A stretch of DNA of 64,000 nucleotides from the NCBI RefSeq assembly GCF_009389715.1, contig NC_052394.1, positions 22,570,899-22,634,898 of the forward strand, read 5' to 3'. A program made the translations under genes and the position numbers. The DNA is from Phoenix dactylifera. Its lineage: Eukaryota; Streptophyta; Magnoliopsida; Arecales; Arecaceae. The notes under the pieces are model-generated. The model ran no database searches. It saw nothing but the letters and a program-made list of their open reading frames with translations, and was not told the origin of the DNA. Shown piece by piece: positions 36,001 through 48,039 of the stretch (position 1 is the stretch's first letter; the number at the start of each line of letters is the position of its first letter).

Positions 36001-39000
36001 CAGAGTGAGAATTTGTAGAAGGGCATGCCTCGGAGATGGAAATTTAACTGGACGGCCTGTTGCTTTATGGGGAAAAGGAGGTCATAACAGAAGCAGTTGC
36101 TTGAACAATATATGAAAGAATCATGCATGCATGCCAAAATCATCATGCCAAGTCTTTAATCTCCCAAGGCCCAGACTAAAGATCCTGATGTCTATGAGGG
36201 ACATAGGTACTTCCCAAAATTTTAGACATTGGTACATATTCTGCACTTCAAATCTATTTGATATATTGTATGTAACTTCAATCATACGTACTCATGCATT
36301 CAGTTATGTTGCATTGTATTAGTTTATCGATTATAACATGTTTGTTGAGACCTAAGACTAATCTGATGTAAAGACATCAAGATAATATTGAAATCTTAAG
36401 TTAAACAATCACAATCATTAAGACAATCAACAAAAATAATAAAAAAAATTAAAAGAACAAAAAAAAATGAAAATAGGAATTGTTGTACTGGCATATATGG
36501 ATCCGGTATATCATTGCATACTGTGTATCGATATGGTACTAAGCCAGTATCATACCATATTGGTCACTAACCGATACAACATCCGGTGCTGCCTCGGTGG
36601 ACCTTCCAATTGAATAGTAGGATTTATTATGCCTGTCAGCATGACCATCTCCAACAGTGAGCTTGAATAAGCAACCAACACTACCTCAACATTAACATGG
36701 GATAACAAAGCTCTGGAAGGTGCTTCAAGTGAAATAAAGCCTGTTTGCTTAAGAAAAAGGAAATGAAGCCTAAGTAAAAAATAAATGAAGACTTAACATA
36801 AAGCATAGTAATGGACATTTTAATTTTTGTTTTCGGAACGGGTAGGTATTTTGTTGTTCTTTTGCTCCTAATGTAGCTCGAAAGGGGAAATACATCGCTT
36901 TTGTTTCAGCAGAAACAGAGACAAAATATGCTGAGGTTGAATTGAAGCCTGGAACCAATCTCCTTGGACGTGTAGATGAGACATTTTTTCTACATCTATA
37001 ACAGATATGAACCTATCAACAACCATGATGAGGACAAGTGCCATATATCTACTGTCAGTATGAACTAATTCGGCGATTCACTTATAATTTGTTAAAGCAA
37101 TAGAGGTATTCAGTCACTAACATGCACTATAATATAATCATGTGATTTATTGTTTTGTGAAAAAGACTTGAAGTGGTTTTTCTAAATTGACATTAACTGC
37201 TTTGCAGAGTTATGATGCCACAACTCATTTTGAGTCAACAGTCGTAGTTGCTCTCTATGCACAGAAAGATAACTAGGAAGGTAATCTTTTGACTTATTTG
37301 AGAAAGCATATAAAATCATTCAAGTTATCCATTGGTACCTTGAATGACTAATTATTTTATATTACTGACAACAGAATGATATTACATTAAGGATGAGCTA
37401 ATTGAGGGATGAACTAAAAAGAAGCTTATGAAGTTTTTCAAGAGTTTTTTGGAAAGTATTTGTTGACAAAATTGTTAATGATGATACTTATAGAGAAAGC
37501 TTCGAACTACCAAATTGCTTGCTGCTGGGTCACTTGTGATAGACCATAACGTTATGATGTTTTGAAACAAGGAAGAGATTGCATCATTTTTGATGTCATA
37601 TGGACAAACTGGGATCTGAATTTCCCATATTGGTAGCTAAATAAGTATTGATACTAAAAGGAAAATAGGAGAAAATTTGCTTGTCCGTTAAAATGTTCAG
37701 AGTACTGTTAAGTAATTTTTTATTCGTTTTTTTCCCCATGGTGCGGGAGCTTAATTTGACTCTGGATCTGAGTGCTGCAAGTGCTGCTTCTGAGGAACAA
37801 GATGCTTAAATTCCCATATCAGTCTCCAAATAGTATAGAAAACAACTCTGCATTGACTGACAATTTCCTTCCATCTGTATGATTTTTTATTTGATCAGTG
37901 AATTGCGAATTCTAGCCTAAGTTCATATGGTCCTCCAAGTTTTGTTAGTATTTCATCCTCGTTGCATAAGCATTCAGCTGTGGCAAGAACCAAAGCCCTA
38001 ATTCCATGCAGGCACGGCAGAAACAGTAAAAGTATATTATTATGAAACATGTGCTTACATGCTAAGCTGGAGTGGTAGAATAAAACAGCATTCATGTCTG
38101 GTGAAAAATTGCTGGACGAGTTTCCTATTTTTATGTGGTCTGAAAAGTGATCGCAAGCAGCTTCATTTCTTCTGCTCATTTATCGATTTGAGATTCCAAG
38201 TTACATGTGATCATTCCTGTCTCCGAACAGAAAATAATTATGACTGCCTCACAAGCCTGAGAAGAAGTACTTGTGAGTACCATGCAAGTCTTTGAATCAG
38301 AACAGGCAACTTTTATGAAGGAGCAAGGTCAAGGGTACCTATTTGGAGCTGTGTAAGATGTCTTATATGAGGCTAGATGATAACATCATTTACTGCGCTC
38401 GTGACCTTATACATGAGGTCCACATGATGCCTGTTCAAATGGCCTCTGCTGCCTTCAGGTCTTGTGGCTCAAACCCACACCTCTTTTCTGCTCCTAATGT
38501 AATGAAAGGATGAATGGAGAGGTGTAGATTAGCTGTGGATGTTGCAGATGTAGCAACTTGGAGAGGATCGACGATTCCGCCATCGAAGAACCTGTAAGTA
38601 ATGTGGAGAGCTAACATGGCCTAGAAGGCTAGAAACGAGCTTCACCGCCAGCATGACAGCTCCAGAAAACTTGATGAAGCTGAGAAGAAAGGCAAACGGG
38701 AGAAGCAACTTGGATGACATTAAAATATTTGCAGAAGTAGAGAAAAACAAAAGAAAAAGAGAGAAAAAAATGATTTTATTTTTTTGTTCCATCATATTTG
38801 GTACATCTCAGGAGTTATATATACTCATGTACAGACTCTATAAAAGAAAATTAATATAAGTTGATATAAAATCATACTAATAAAGAAAAATAAAACTTGT
38901 TATGTGATTTCTAAAATCATTTTAACAAGATCATGCTAACAAATAAAATAATACTGATTGATACATGATCATGCTAACAAAAAAAAATAATATGAGTTGA

Positions 39001-40815
39001 TACAGGTTGTCACGTGATCTCTAAAATTATGCTAATAGATGATGCTATGGAAATAGCATGCACATTGAATTTCTAGTGATGACATTTGTTATTTGTAGGA
39101 TGCCTGAAAGGTTAATTGGAGAAATCAGTGCCAACTATTACCAAAACTGAATGTCTACAAAACCTAAACTAAATGGATCTTGTGGAGAACATCTTTTTTA
39201 GCCCTTTCTGATGGTAGGTGAGAGGTTGCTACGTACACTTGAAATTGTTGTTGAATAGTGGCTTCCATAAATCCCCTCCTTTGCCAACGCTCCTTCATTG
39301 ATGCTCCTAGATGTCACAAATTTGACATCCAACCTAACATGAACTCAACTTAATAAATTCTGTTTCTAAGAAATATTTCCGCTTAAATATCCTTCTCATG
39401 CTCTTCTTTGGGTCATAAAAAGGCATCCTTCAGCAACGTCTCTTAAACATGCTATCACTGCTGGTGAGAGACATGGTAGATTTGGCTTTGTAATATTTGG
39501 GAATGCAATTTGAAAGGTGTGGTCCATTCGAAAGATGTGGTCCATTCCCCTGAAGCATAATACAATAAGCATGAAATTGTTGTTGAATAGTGGCTTTCAT
39601 AAATTCTATCCCGGATGATGTTTCTGTCCTGGACGTGGCAATGAATGCTCCTGCTTATTGGTCTGGATGAGGTTCTTTCCTCCACTGTTTCTTCTTACAA
39701 GCATAAACATTTTCTGTCCTGATTATCAGACACAGGTTTGGAAACATTTAGCTTCTTTTTTTCGCATCCTCTCTTGATAATGTAACTCCACTCTCCGCTC
39801 ATCTCTGTTGTAAATACGATTAATCTTCAATAAAAGCCGAGTGGATCCCTTTGCCTTCCCTTTGCATCAAAAAAGAAAGATGTGGTCCATTCTGCTGAAA
39901 AAGATCCAATGGAGTCCTGCCTAAGAGGCCAACAACGTCACTTCGTTTAAGATCCCTTCTCCAAGCATGCCGTTGGTTATGATGGCCTGGTAGCAAGTGA
40001 GCATTCACTTGGGACAACAATATCTCTTCTTGTCTCCCTCCGTCCTAATCTCACACCTAACCCTAGGAGCAAGGACCATCCGGACCACAGAATATTAGAT
40101 CATATCATTACAACCAGGCATCTGACTAATCTCATAGCCGTTGCTATGAATATAGGCCCCTTCTAAGTTGGCACGGATAACATTTTTTTGTGACATATGA
40201 TATACCTAGTTTGGAAGCTGTTCCACTTGTGACTTTTAGAACTTGCGAGGAATATCTTGGCTTTTGAACCTTCCAATTAGATCCATGCGAATGTGGCTCC
40301 CTTTGCTCAAAAATGAAAAAAAAAAAAACAAGTCTTATTCCAATGTCAGTAATTACGGCACAGTTATTTCTCATTTGTCTTTTATTGAGTTTATCTAAAA
40401 GGAAAGTAATCGCAGATGCAGCAAACATACATTATTATAACAAAAATTACATAGTAAATAAAAAATAACAATAAAATAGTGTCAGAAAGGATTCAAGTAC
40501 GATGATGCAACACAATAGGCGAATTCAGATTCTTTCAGTTCATTGTTTTCTTCCAGTAAACACATTCCAATTCATGATTGAATTGGCAACGTATATTCTC
40601 CCAATCATCACTATTCATATATTGTATGAGAGTTGTGAGTAAATATTTTGCTGCCAAAATTATGATTGAGAAAATAGTGTCAGAAAGGAATCAAACAAAC
40701 TCTGCGCTAGAAAGATTGGACAAGCTGGTGAACAGTGAGTGAGTAATCCGCTGCGGCCATGTTCAGATAAAAAAATCTGCTAAGGGTCCAATATGAAAGT
40801 AAGAGAAAAATAACA
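33001..40815. other. Large intergenic region, no gene recognised
   Basis: About 7.8 kb with no coding frame above about 100 codons and no family motif. Noted inside are a sequence starting TAACAACCCAGGACCTCACC at 34143 that resembles a repeat end, a GGTATCGGTA-like repeat near 36490-36600, and two pairs of short direct repeats 331-345 bp apart (39240/39571 and 39531/39876) that hint at an old duplication. A repeated GTGTCAGAAAGG also occurs at 40479 and 40678. Confidence 0.4.
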
Positions 40816-40818
40816 CCA

Positions 40819-41784
40819 AGGGCTCGTTTGGTTCGCGGAAAAAGAAGAGGAAAAAGTGTGGTCAACGAGAAAGTAATGAAATGCCTCTTGTTTGGTTGGA
40901 ATTTTCAAAGGAGAAAGATGGAAAAGTTGTATTTCCATAGGAATATGGGGCTCGTTTGGTTCGCGGGAAGTATTTTCCCTCCTAGGAATATGATTCCTGG
41001 GAATCAGATTCCTAGGAAGAGGATACCTAGGAAAGTACTTTTGACATGTTTGGTTAACCATGGGAAAGTGACTAATTTCCAAAGTGCTTATGTTTGGTTG
41101 ACCATCCACTTTCCTAGGAAAGTTATGTATAATTCCTATTATGTCCTTAATAAAAATTAGGTCTTTAATGCCTCTTTAATGCTTCTTTAATGCTGAAGGG
41201 TCTTTTTGGAAAAAATAAAAAAGGAGTGATTCCCACCTCATGGGAAAGTAACTTTCCCATGTTTCTCATGGGAAAGACTTTCCCATGAAATGTGGGAATC
41301 ATATTCCCATGGGAATACCACTTTCCCATCTCTCTCCTTTGAAAACTCCAACCAAACAAGAGGCATTTCATTACTTTCCCGTTGACCACACTTTCCCCCC
41401 TCGTTTTCCTGCGAACCAAACGAGCCCATGATTCCCACATTTTATGGGAAAGTCTTTCCCATGAAAAACATGGGAAAGTTACTTTCCCATGAGGTGGGAA
41501 TCACTTTATTTTTATTTTTTTTCCAAAAATGCCCTTCAACATTAAAGAAGCATTAAAGAGGCATTAAAGACCTAATTTTTATTAAGGGCATAATAGAAAT
41601 TATACATAACTTTCTTAAGAAAGTGGATGGCCAACCAAACATAAGCACTTTGAAAATTTGTCACTTTCTCATGGTCAACCAAACATGCCAAAAGTACTTT
41701 TCTAAGCATTCTCTTCCTAGGAATTTGTTTTCCAGGAGTCATATTCTTAAGAGGGAAAATGCTTCTCGTGAACCAAACGAGCCC
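40819..41784 (+). mobile_element. MITE, outer copy, split by a self-family insertion
   Basis: The element begins GGGCTCGTTTGGTTCG and ends with its inverted partner CGAACCAAACGAGCCC in slightly diverged form. It is flanked by the 3-bp direct repeat CAA (40816-40818 and 41785-41787). Removing the inner copy and one ATG leaves 483 bp. The 3-bp target duplication and GGG-start ends fit Tourist-type (PIF/Harbinger) MITEs. The family call is tentative because typical targets are TAA/TTA. No coding capacity. Confidence 0.8.
40948..41427 (-). mobile_element. MITE, inner copy, inverted and nested in the outer copy
   Basis: 480 bp with the same GGGCTCGTTTGGTTCG ends, flanked by ATG on both sides (40945-40947 and 41428-41430). 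Its reverse complement aligns with the outer element along the whole length: 41291-41427 inverted matches 40819-40945, and 40948-41290 inverted matches 41428-41784. Identity is roughly 85-90 percent by eye. It is therefore a second copy of the same family inserted in the opposite direction. Confidence 0.85.
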
Positions 41785-41787
41785 CAA

Positions 41788-42473
41788 AGGCTATTGAATT
41801 TTGCTTGGAGGAGGATCTTCTGATGCCTAAATTAGAAAAAAGTTTTTGAGAATGGCGGAGATTTAAGAATAGTGAAAGCAAAAGTAGGGTACCAGAGAGA
41901 GTGTATCTGAAGGTCTTCTAAGTGTAGATAATATTTAGTGAGAATTAGTATACGTCATCAAGTAAGACGGATGCACGTCTTAATTGTTCAACAACTGCCT
42001 ACATGTTATGCACGTTGTTGGATTTAAGTGTTGAGGATGTATGTTAGTCGATCGTGATGAAATGGTTTTCTGTTGAAAGAGTTTTACATGATTTTTTAGT
42101 GCCTTTAATGAAGGTCATTTGGCGGGCTTTCATTGGTTAGTTTTATTATCCACCAACGATGTGGTTGGAGATGTATCAAAATAGATATTATATCCTATAT
42201 TTAATGCATAATTTTATGTAATGTATCTATGATCATGATTAGAAGATTAGATTTATCCAATTTCATCAAAGATAGGAGAGGATCTCGACTCATCAGAAAC
42301 ATCATGTCATGTCAGCATCCAACGGGAGCAGGTATGGACCATGGAGAGGTAACTTTAGAAAAGGCTCCAAATTCTTCCTTCAAAACTTATAGTCGACCGT
42401 CCTCGACGATCTCAGTCATCAATCCAATCTCCACGGTCCTTCCAATACTCAACGGTCGTAAGTCCACCAACTC
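41788..42473. other. Intergenic DNA
   Basis: AT-rich, no gene or recognisable element. A frame at 42229-42606 runs into the following repeat and is not credible. Confidence 0.4.
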
Positions 42474-42999
42474 ATGGAGGTGGCAGTCGGATCGGATCAT
42501 AAATAGATCGGATCACATGCAGATCGGATCAGAAAATCATAAATCTGAACCCGACCTCTTTATTAAACAGGTCAAAAATTACAACCTGAACTTGACCTAT
42601 TTATAAAACAGGTAACCCGACCCGACCCGTTTAATATATTTAATAAATAGATAACCTGTTTACCCAACCCAACCCGACTTGTTTAACCTGTTTGCCCAAT
42701 CTGACCCGTTTAACCTGTTTAGACCTGTTTAACCTGCCCAACCCGACCTGTTTAGACTCGTTTAACCTGTTTAACCTGTTTAATCCGTTTAACCCATTTA
42801 ACATGTTTAGATCTTATTAACCTGCCCAACAGTTAAACGGGTCAAACATCTAGAATCCATATCCGATCCAATTAATAAACAGGTTAAACGGGTCGACCTG
42901 TTTACGATACGAACCTGTTTAGGCCAAATCCAAATCTATTTATGGTGGATCAAATACGAATCAGGTTGGCGGGTCGGGCTATATTTTGCCACCCCCTAT
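42474..42999. mobile_element. hAT-like non-autonomous relic with CCTGTTTAAC repeats
   Basis: The left end reads GGAGGTGGCAG and the right end TTTTGCCACCCCCTA, an imperfect inverted pair of the TAGGGGTGGCAA type. The interior is a degenerate array of CCTGTTTAAC and CCCGACCCG units. Other ends of the same style occur near 46932 and 54610. I could not establish a clean 8-bp target duplication. Confidence 0.5.
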
Positions 43000-43264
43000 C
43001 AACCCAGCAATTGACAGTTATAGGAACAAATTCAAAGATCATCCCACCACGCGTCCATCTCCCATTGGATGCACCTGCAAAACATAGCATCCCCTCCTCC
43101 CGTAATCATCCGTACCCTAAGCCCTGCCACGCCGTTTATCGTGTCGGGTCCTACATCAATTCAACGGTCAGGATCGAGTGACACACGACACGAACATTTC
43201 CGCGAGATAACGTAACAGGCAGCTTTATTGCGGTGAAGACAAATGGAGAGGGAGTAATTCTCTG

Positions 43265-43280
43265 TTTTTTTTTATATATA
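43265..43280 (+). promoter_or_regulatory. Probable TATA box of the membrane-protein gene
   Basis: TTTTTTATATATAGG lies about 645 bp upstream of the start codon. Transcription from here would give a long leader with the putative intron described below. Confidence 0.4.
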
Positions 43281-43567
43281 GGTTGGAGTTCATTGGCTTT
43301 GGAGAAACGACACCGTCCTTTTTCCTCTCCAGGCCATGTGATCAGCTCTCGAACGACGCGACGCTTCTCGGCCTTCCGTGCTCGCAAGCTAGTGGTGGTT
43401 TTCTTGTACTCCATGAACGATTCCTGGGTCCAAGCTGGTCTTTTTGGGAGCAAAAGCTGAGAAATTTGGCCCGGAATGGCGGGTTCCAGCAAAAGTTGAG
43501 GTGTTTTGGACCTTTGGAGGTGCCATTAATGGCTGGTGGGTCTCAGAATGTGGTCTTGATGCTAAAG

Positions 43568-43777
43568 GTGTGTTCTTTTTACGTGGTTTTAGATTTCTGG
43601 GTTTTAGAAGAAGTAGGGGTTTTTTTGGGAAAAAAATTTCGGTGTAATTTCTGCCTTGTTTTCTGTGTTTTGGCTTCTGGGAAATGTTGCATTTGTTTGG
43701 GATTTTGGGATCGTGAAGATTATTCCTCCCAAGAGTAGAGTTTTTGTTTCGTTTCTTGGTGTTTTTTTTTTTTTTAG
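43568..43777 (+). other. Putative 5' UTR intron
   Basis: A donor-like AAAG|GTGTGT and an acceptor with about 15 T then TAG enclose 210 T-rich bases upstream of the membrane-protein start. Splicing would also remove much of the 151-codon upstream frame (43283-43738). Confidence 0.45.
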
Positions 43778-43922
43778 TTCCTCTGTTTGCAAGAACTACT
43801 CTTGGCTTTAGGGATGTGCCAAAGACGGGATTTTGATTAGGGACATCATAGTGATTTTTGGGGTGTTGTTGAAGATAACATCAGTGGTTTGGTGGTTTGG
43901 GGATGCGATTGGAGGCAAAAAG

Positions 43923-44909
43923 ATGGGACGTTTGAGCAGTTTGGGCATTGGGCTGATCCTGGTCTCGGGGTTCCTGTTCCTGGCGCTGGCAGCAGAGCTT
44001 TACTACTTGTTTTGGTGGAAGAAGAGAGGAGCTAACAGAGATATAGAGGATAACTACACTAGTCCTGGGAGAGAGCTCCTCTATCTCTTCTGCTGGAAGA
44101 AGCCATCTTCTCTGAGCCCCACAGCTCTCAATCCCCAAGAAATCTCTACTTCAGCTAATGCCGCAGTTCACTCCGATGATGGTCAGCTTTACCTCGATCC
44201 AAACTCAGGTAAGGATCTTCTTTTGAGGCCATTTGGAGGAGGAGAAGAGAGCATGGAGGCAGAGCTCATGAGGCTTCACAGCCTCTCTGGGCCTCCAAGG
44301 TTTCTCTTCACCATCAAAGAGGAGACCAAAGAGGACTTGGAGTCAGAGGATGGGAGATCCAGAGGAGGGAGGAGCAGGAAAGGTTCAAGAGGGAAGAGCT
44401 TGAGTGATTTGCTTGTCTCTGCCGAGACCCCATTTTTAACTCCTCTCTCTTCCCCTCCTTTCTTCACCCCACCTCTAACACCTTTGGATTGTTACAGTCA
44501 ACATGGGTTCAACCCCCTCTTTGAATCCTCAAAGGAAGATGATTTGCATGGCGTGAGGTGCTCACCCCCTCCAAAGTTCAAGTTTTTGAAGGACGCTGAG
44601 GAGAAGCTCCTAAGGAAAACACTAGTGGAAGAAGCCATGAAGGCTCGGAGAAATGGGGGAGTTGTCGAGGATGTGGCAAAGCAACGAGCTTCTGCTCCTC
44701 CTCATCATCCTATGGCTGCTGCCTCTCCTCCCGCAGGCCCGCCGGAAGAGGAGGATGGGTCTTTCATCACTATAGTCATGGGAAAGAACAGAGACAAGGG
44801 GCACCAACACCATTCAAGCTCCTCACAGGTAATTCCATTACCTTCTTCCCCTTCAACCATTAGAGCAACTCATGGGAAGCCTATTCCCCACATGAGTTCC
44901 AAGGAATGA
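43923..44909 (+). CDS. Plant-type single-pass membrane protein, function unknown
   Basis: 328 residues from the ATG at 43923. This start is preferred to the in-frame ATG at 43833 because the encoded MGRLSSLGIGLILVSGFLF starts directly with the membrane segment. Residues about 5-25 form one hydrophobic helix. The motif AELYYLFWWKK (24-34) recurs as RELLYLFCWKK (50-60), two aromatic stretches followed by Lys-Lys. The rest is hydrophilic: an acidic/basic region (KEETKEDLESEDGRSRGGRSRKG), a Pro-rich block (TPFLTPLSSPPFFTPPLTPL), a coiled-coil-like KDAEEKLLRKTLVEEAMKA and a C-terminal GSFITIVMGKNR. It resembles uncharacterised plant proteins I recall from dicots and monocots, but I know no function. 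The gene shows normal coding composition and no break. An N-anchored cytosolic-tail topology is inference. Confidence 0.8.
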   Translation: MGRLSSLGIGLILVSGFLFLALAAELYYLFWWKKRGANRDIEDNYTSPGRELLYLFCWKKPSSLSPTALNPQEISTSANAAVHSDDGQLYLDPNSGKDLLLRPFGGGEESMEAELMRLHSLSGPPRFLFTIKEETKEDLESEDGRSRGGRSRKGSRGKSLSDLLVSAETPFLTPLSSPPFFTPPLTPLDCYSQHGFNPLFESSKEDDLHGVRCSPPPKFKFLKDAEEKLLRKTLVEEAMKARRNGGVVEDVAKQRASAPPHHPMAAASPPAGPPEEEDGSFITIVMGKNRDKGHQHHSSSSQVIPLPSSPSTIRATHGKPIPHMSSKE

Positions 44910-47900
44910 GAAGTGACCATGGTTGTAATTGTTGTTTGATCTTTAATCCACCATTAGATTTGTCTGCGAAGGTTGTAAAGAGGAATATAAAAACAAACTT
45001 TCATTTGCCTCTCAATCTGGCAGACTGGCAGCGAGTTCAGTAGCCCATTCAGGTTATTAGTAGTTTAATTTCTCCACTCATATACTGTGCAACATGTCTT
45101 TTTTTGTCCCCTTTTAATCCGCAGGAGGCAGCTCTGCTGTGTGCATCATGAACTTCTGTTTGCCATCATTCCAATTTTATTTTTTTAATGCTCCTAAAAT
45201 GGATATTTAAAGATTGTCTACTGCAAAGACACCAGGAAAGAAGTCTACTTTCCATCCCCCTCTTGTCTTCCAGTGTCTGAACCTGTAATTATTCATGTGA
45301 GTGGTAGTGCTGGTCCTGCAGCCTGTTGCTGCTCTTTGTCAAAAGAAGAGGAAGAGGCAGTTGTGTTGTTTTTTCACAGGAGAAAGCGCTTTTCCTGCTC
45401 TTTTCCATTACTTCTAGACAACTCCATCAAACCTTTCTTTTTCTTCTTTTTTAACCTAGTTAAATACTACCCTGGTTCATTCACCCACCATTAGAAGGGA
45501 TGTAGAGAAACCTAGTCAAACAAAGCGACGAGGCTTTTGAGATAAAGGAGCAGGTTTTCCGTATTCTAGATGAGGCCACTTAAGGGATGAGGTTGAAGTA
45601 TAATCACTCTACTATGAGATGGGACTTGGAAATTCCCTTGCAAAGCGTGGCAAACATACCAGATGATTTTTGAGGTGGTTGGAAAGCTGAAGCTGTCAAC
45701 TTAAGAAAGTTCCACTTGTTAAGAGGGGAAGGATTGAAAGCTTGAGATCTTTGCTTGTTGTAAACCTAATTTCTCACCCAAAAAGCTAGAGTTTTTTGTG
45801 GGAAATCTCCAATGCCCTTTTCTAACTCCAATTCAACTTAGGCTGTGACCCCATAGCGACATTTACAGTGTAAATCTTGCAACTTGGTTGGTGCTAATCT
45901 GTGACATTTACAGTGTAAAGCCTCATTTCCTGCTTCCATTCTGTATGAAGGTCAGGAAGACCAATTCCTTTTTCTGACAGCCTCGGCTTTAATTCTTTAA
46001 TCCGATAATCCTGCACCAGATTCTTGGTAATTCAAGTGGAGATGGCGTCACGGACTTTGCAGCGTGTTACTTATTAGCTTTTTCTCTTTTCCTTTTCATT
46101 CATGCTAGAAAAAAACTTATTCTTTCATTCATGCTCTGATAGTAGGCATCGAGTGTTGCACAACATTGGTCTCATTCTTTCAGTATCTTAAAAAAAATTT
46201 CTTATGTAATTTTAACCTTGTCTCTGAAATGAATTCTTTAGGATAAGGACTTTACTACATTTGCATAACAGATCAATATTATGCTCTTAATTATGGAGTC
46301 TTGTGGGTGGGTATGAGTTGAATGTATGGTTTTAGCATGGATATGCCAATAAAATCTAGTAGGGTGGGGATGGATGGTCGGAGGCGGTGGGTGCAAGCTA
46401 GGGGAATTATTATATAGACCTAGCTGTGTCTTAAAAAAAATGGCCAACTTTCTAGGCCTCAACATAGTGACAACTTTGAAAGCTATAAAGGTGGTGACAA
46501 TCACTTGGCCTTTGGCTAAGCATCAAAGCTGTGGTGGCTTGTGAAGGAACCGTGAAATCGGACTCGCCGAAAGTGACTTTCCTCCAAAATCAAAAAAAAA
46601 ATTCCAATCTTCTTGGAATCATCCCCTGTGACCCCTGTGTCACACGGCAAGCATCTGTCCTTTCAGGAAATGAGACTAAACTGTTGTTTTGGGAGAATTT
46701 GATCCCTCCAGCTAGTATAATCATGCAGCCAACTAAGACTACCGTGCATTGGTACCCAATTCTCTTTTAGTCAAGGAGCCATAGTCCAGTTTCCATTATT
46801 TCCTTGTTTCAGTGTTTCAACATATCCATTGCTTTCTTTTTGCCTGCTTTTCGTCAACCTCTTGGTGGAGGCTCTAGCTTTATGGTCTCTTCCTTGGCAA
46901 CCTAATAGACCTAGAAACGATTGAATAAACTAGGGATGGCAATGCTTAATTATTTAATCTGTTTAACTTGTTTTAATCGATTATAGATTAGATTAGTTTA
47001 CCTATTTAATAAAATAGTTGAGTTCGGATCTAAAATTTTGATCTTTGTCATATATAGGTCGGGTTTGAATTGCTTTTTTTGGGCTTGCCGAGTTCTAGGT
47101 TTTTGGATGATTTAGGGGCTGTTGGCAGAGAAGAGATGGAGTCCCCCCGAAAACCTTTTGAACATTCATTTTTATATTTTTTACAATTTCAGCACATTGT
47201 AATTTCTCATCGCTCGCAATTTTTACATCGAACGATTCTATTGCAGCACCCTTAAGTCCTACCTTCTGCTGCTCCGCACAATTGCTATGTTTATAAAATT
47301 GTGGGAAGAGCCGTTGTCCACCAACAAGAACACGTCATGCTTGCCGATCGACCTAGGCACTTCCTCTTACAACCTTTTTTGTTCCCTCTCTACAAATCTT
47401 TTCTCTAACCTTCAATGGTTGCATTATTTTTTCTCCTTATTTCAGCCATGTTTGCAGCCAAGGTATTGGACAAGGTTTCCAATGCCTTGTTTATGTTGGC
47501 CTACCATGTATCCAACGGATCCGTATCTTGTTCAATTTGACTTGATAGCCACCTCTAGAACAAACCATGTCATCCCCTAATTGGCTATCTAACGGAGTCA
47601 TATTTAAGTTATTATGAGACAATTAGCACATGAAGTTTGTCTTAAATTGAAAAAATAAACAACTTTCACAGTATGCTTCACATCTTATCATATGATAGAG
47701 AGCAGCATCTTGTTTCAACTTGAATTCAGAACTGGCTTGGAGACGGTTTGTTTGCCTAAAAACTTCAAAAACAAAATTTGATTTTGAAAATAAAAAAAAT
47801 CCAGATCACTAGGACTCCTCTTGATAATGTTCATCCAACCCTCGATTTATTCTTTAGTTATTCTCCGATCTTCCACTAACATAGTTCCTCTTTGGAGAGG

Positions 47901-48030
47901 GAATCTAATCATGAAAAGAAGTTAGAGGACCACATCTCCACCTATCAATCTGTAAACGAATCCAAGGACCTCACCACTTTTGCACGGCAAATCAAAACCA
48001 AAATGTAAAGCTGGTACCTTGTGTGGCTTG
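44910..48030. other. Intergenic DNA
   Basis: The first 300-500 bases are probable 3' UTR. A hAT-like end starting TAGGGATGGCAA occurs at 46934. Open frames are short (under 100 codons) and featureless. Confidence 0.4.
46934..47070. mobile_element. hAT-like element end
   Basis: TAGGGATGGCAATG followed by TTTAATCTGTTTAACTTG resembles the end and interior of the relic at 42474-42999. It ends in TAGGTCGGGTTTGAATTG, suggesting a short, truncated copy. Confidence 0.4.
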
Positions 48031-48039
48031 CACTCATAT

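Noticed and set aside
40819-41784. Interleaved inverted repeats as a new pseudoknot-like DNA structure
   Set aside because: The order A-B-A'-B' is fully explained by one MITE inserted in reverse into another, with target duplications at both levels.
40828-41823. Open frames around 110 codons in the 41-kb palindromic region
   Set aside because: They are translations of the two MITE copies. Similar peptides arise from each arm.
42229-42606. 125-codon plus-strand frame
   Set aside because: Its second half is the CCTGTTTAAC/GATCGGATC repeat region of a hAT-like relic and its first half has no features.
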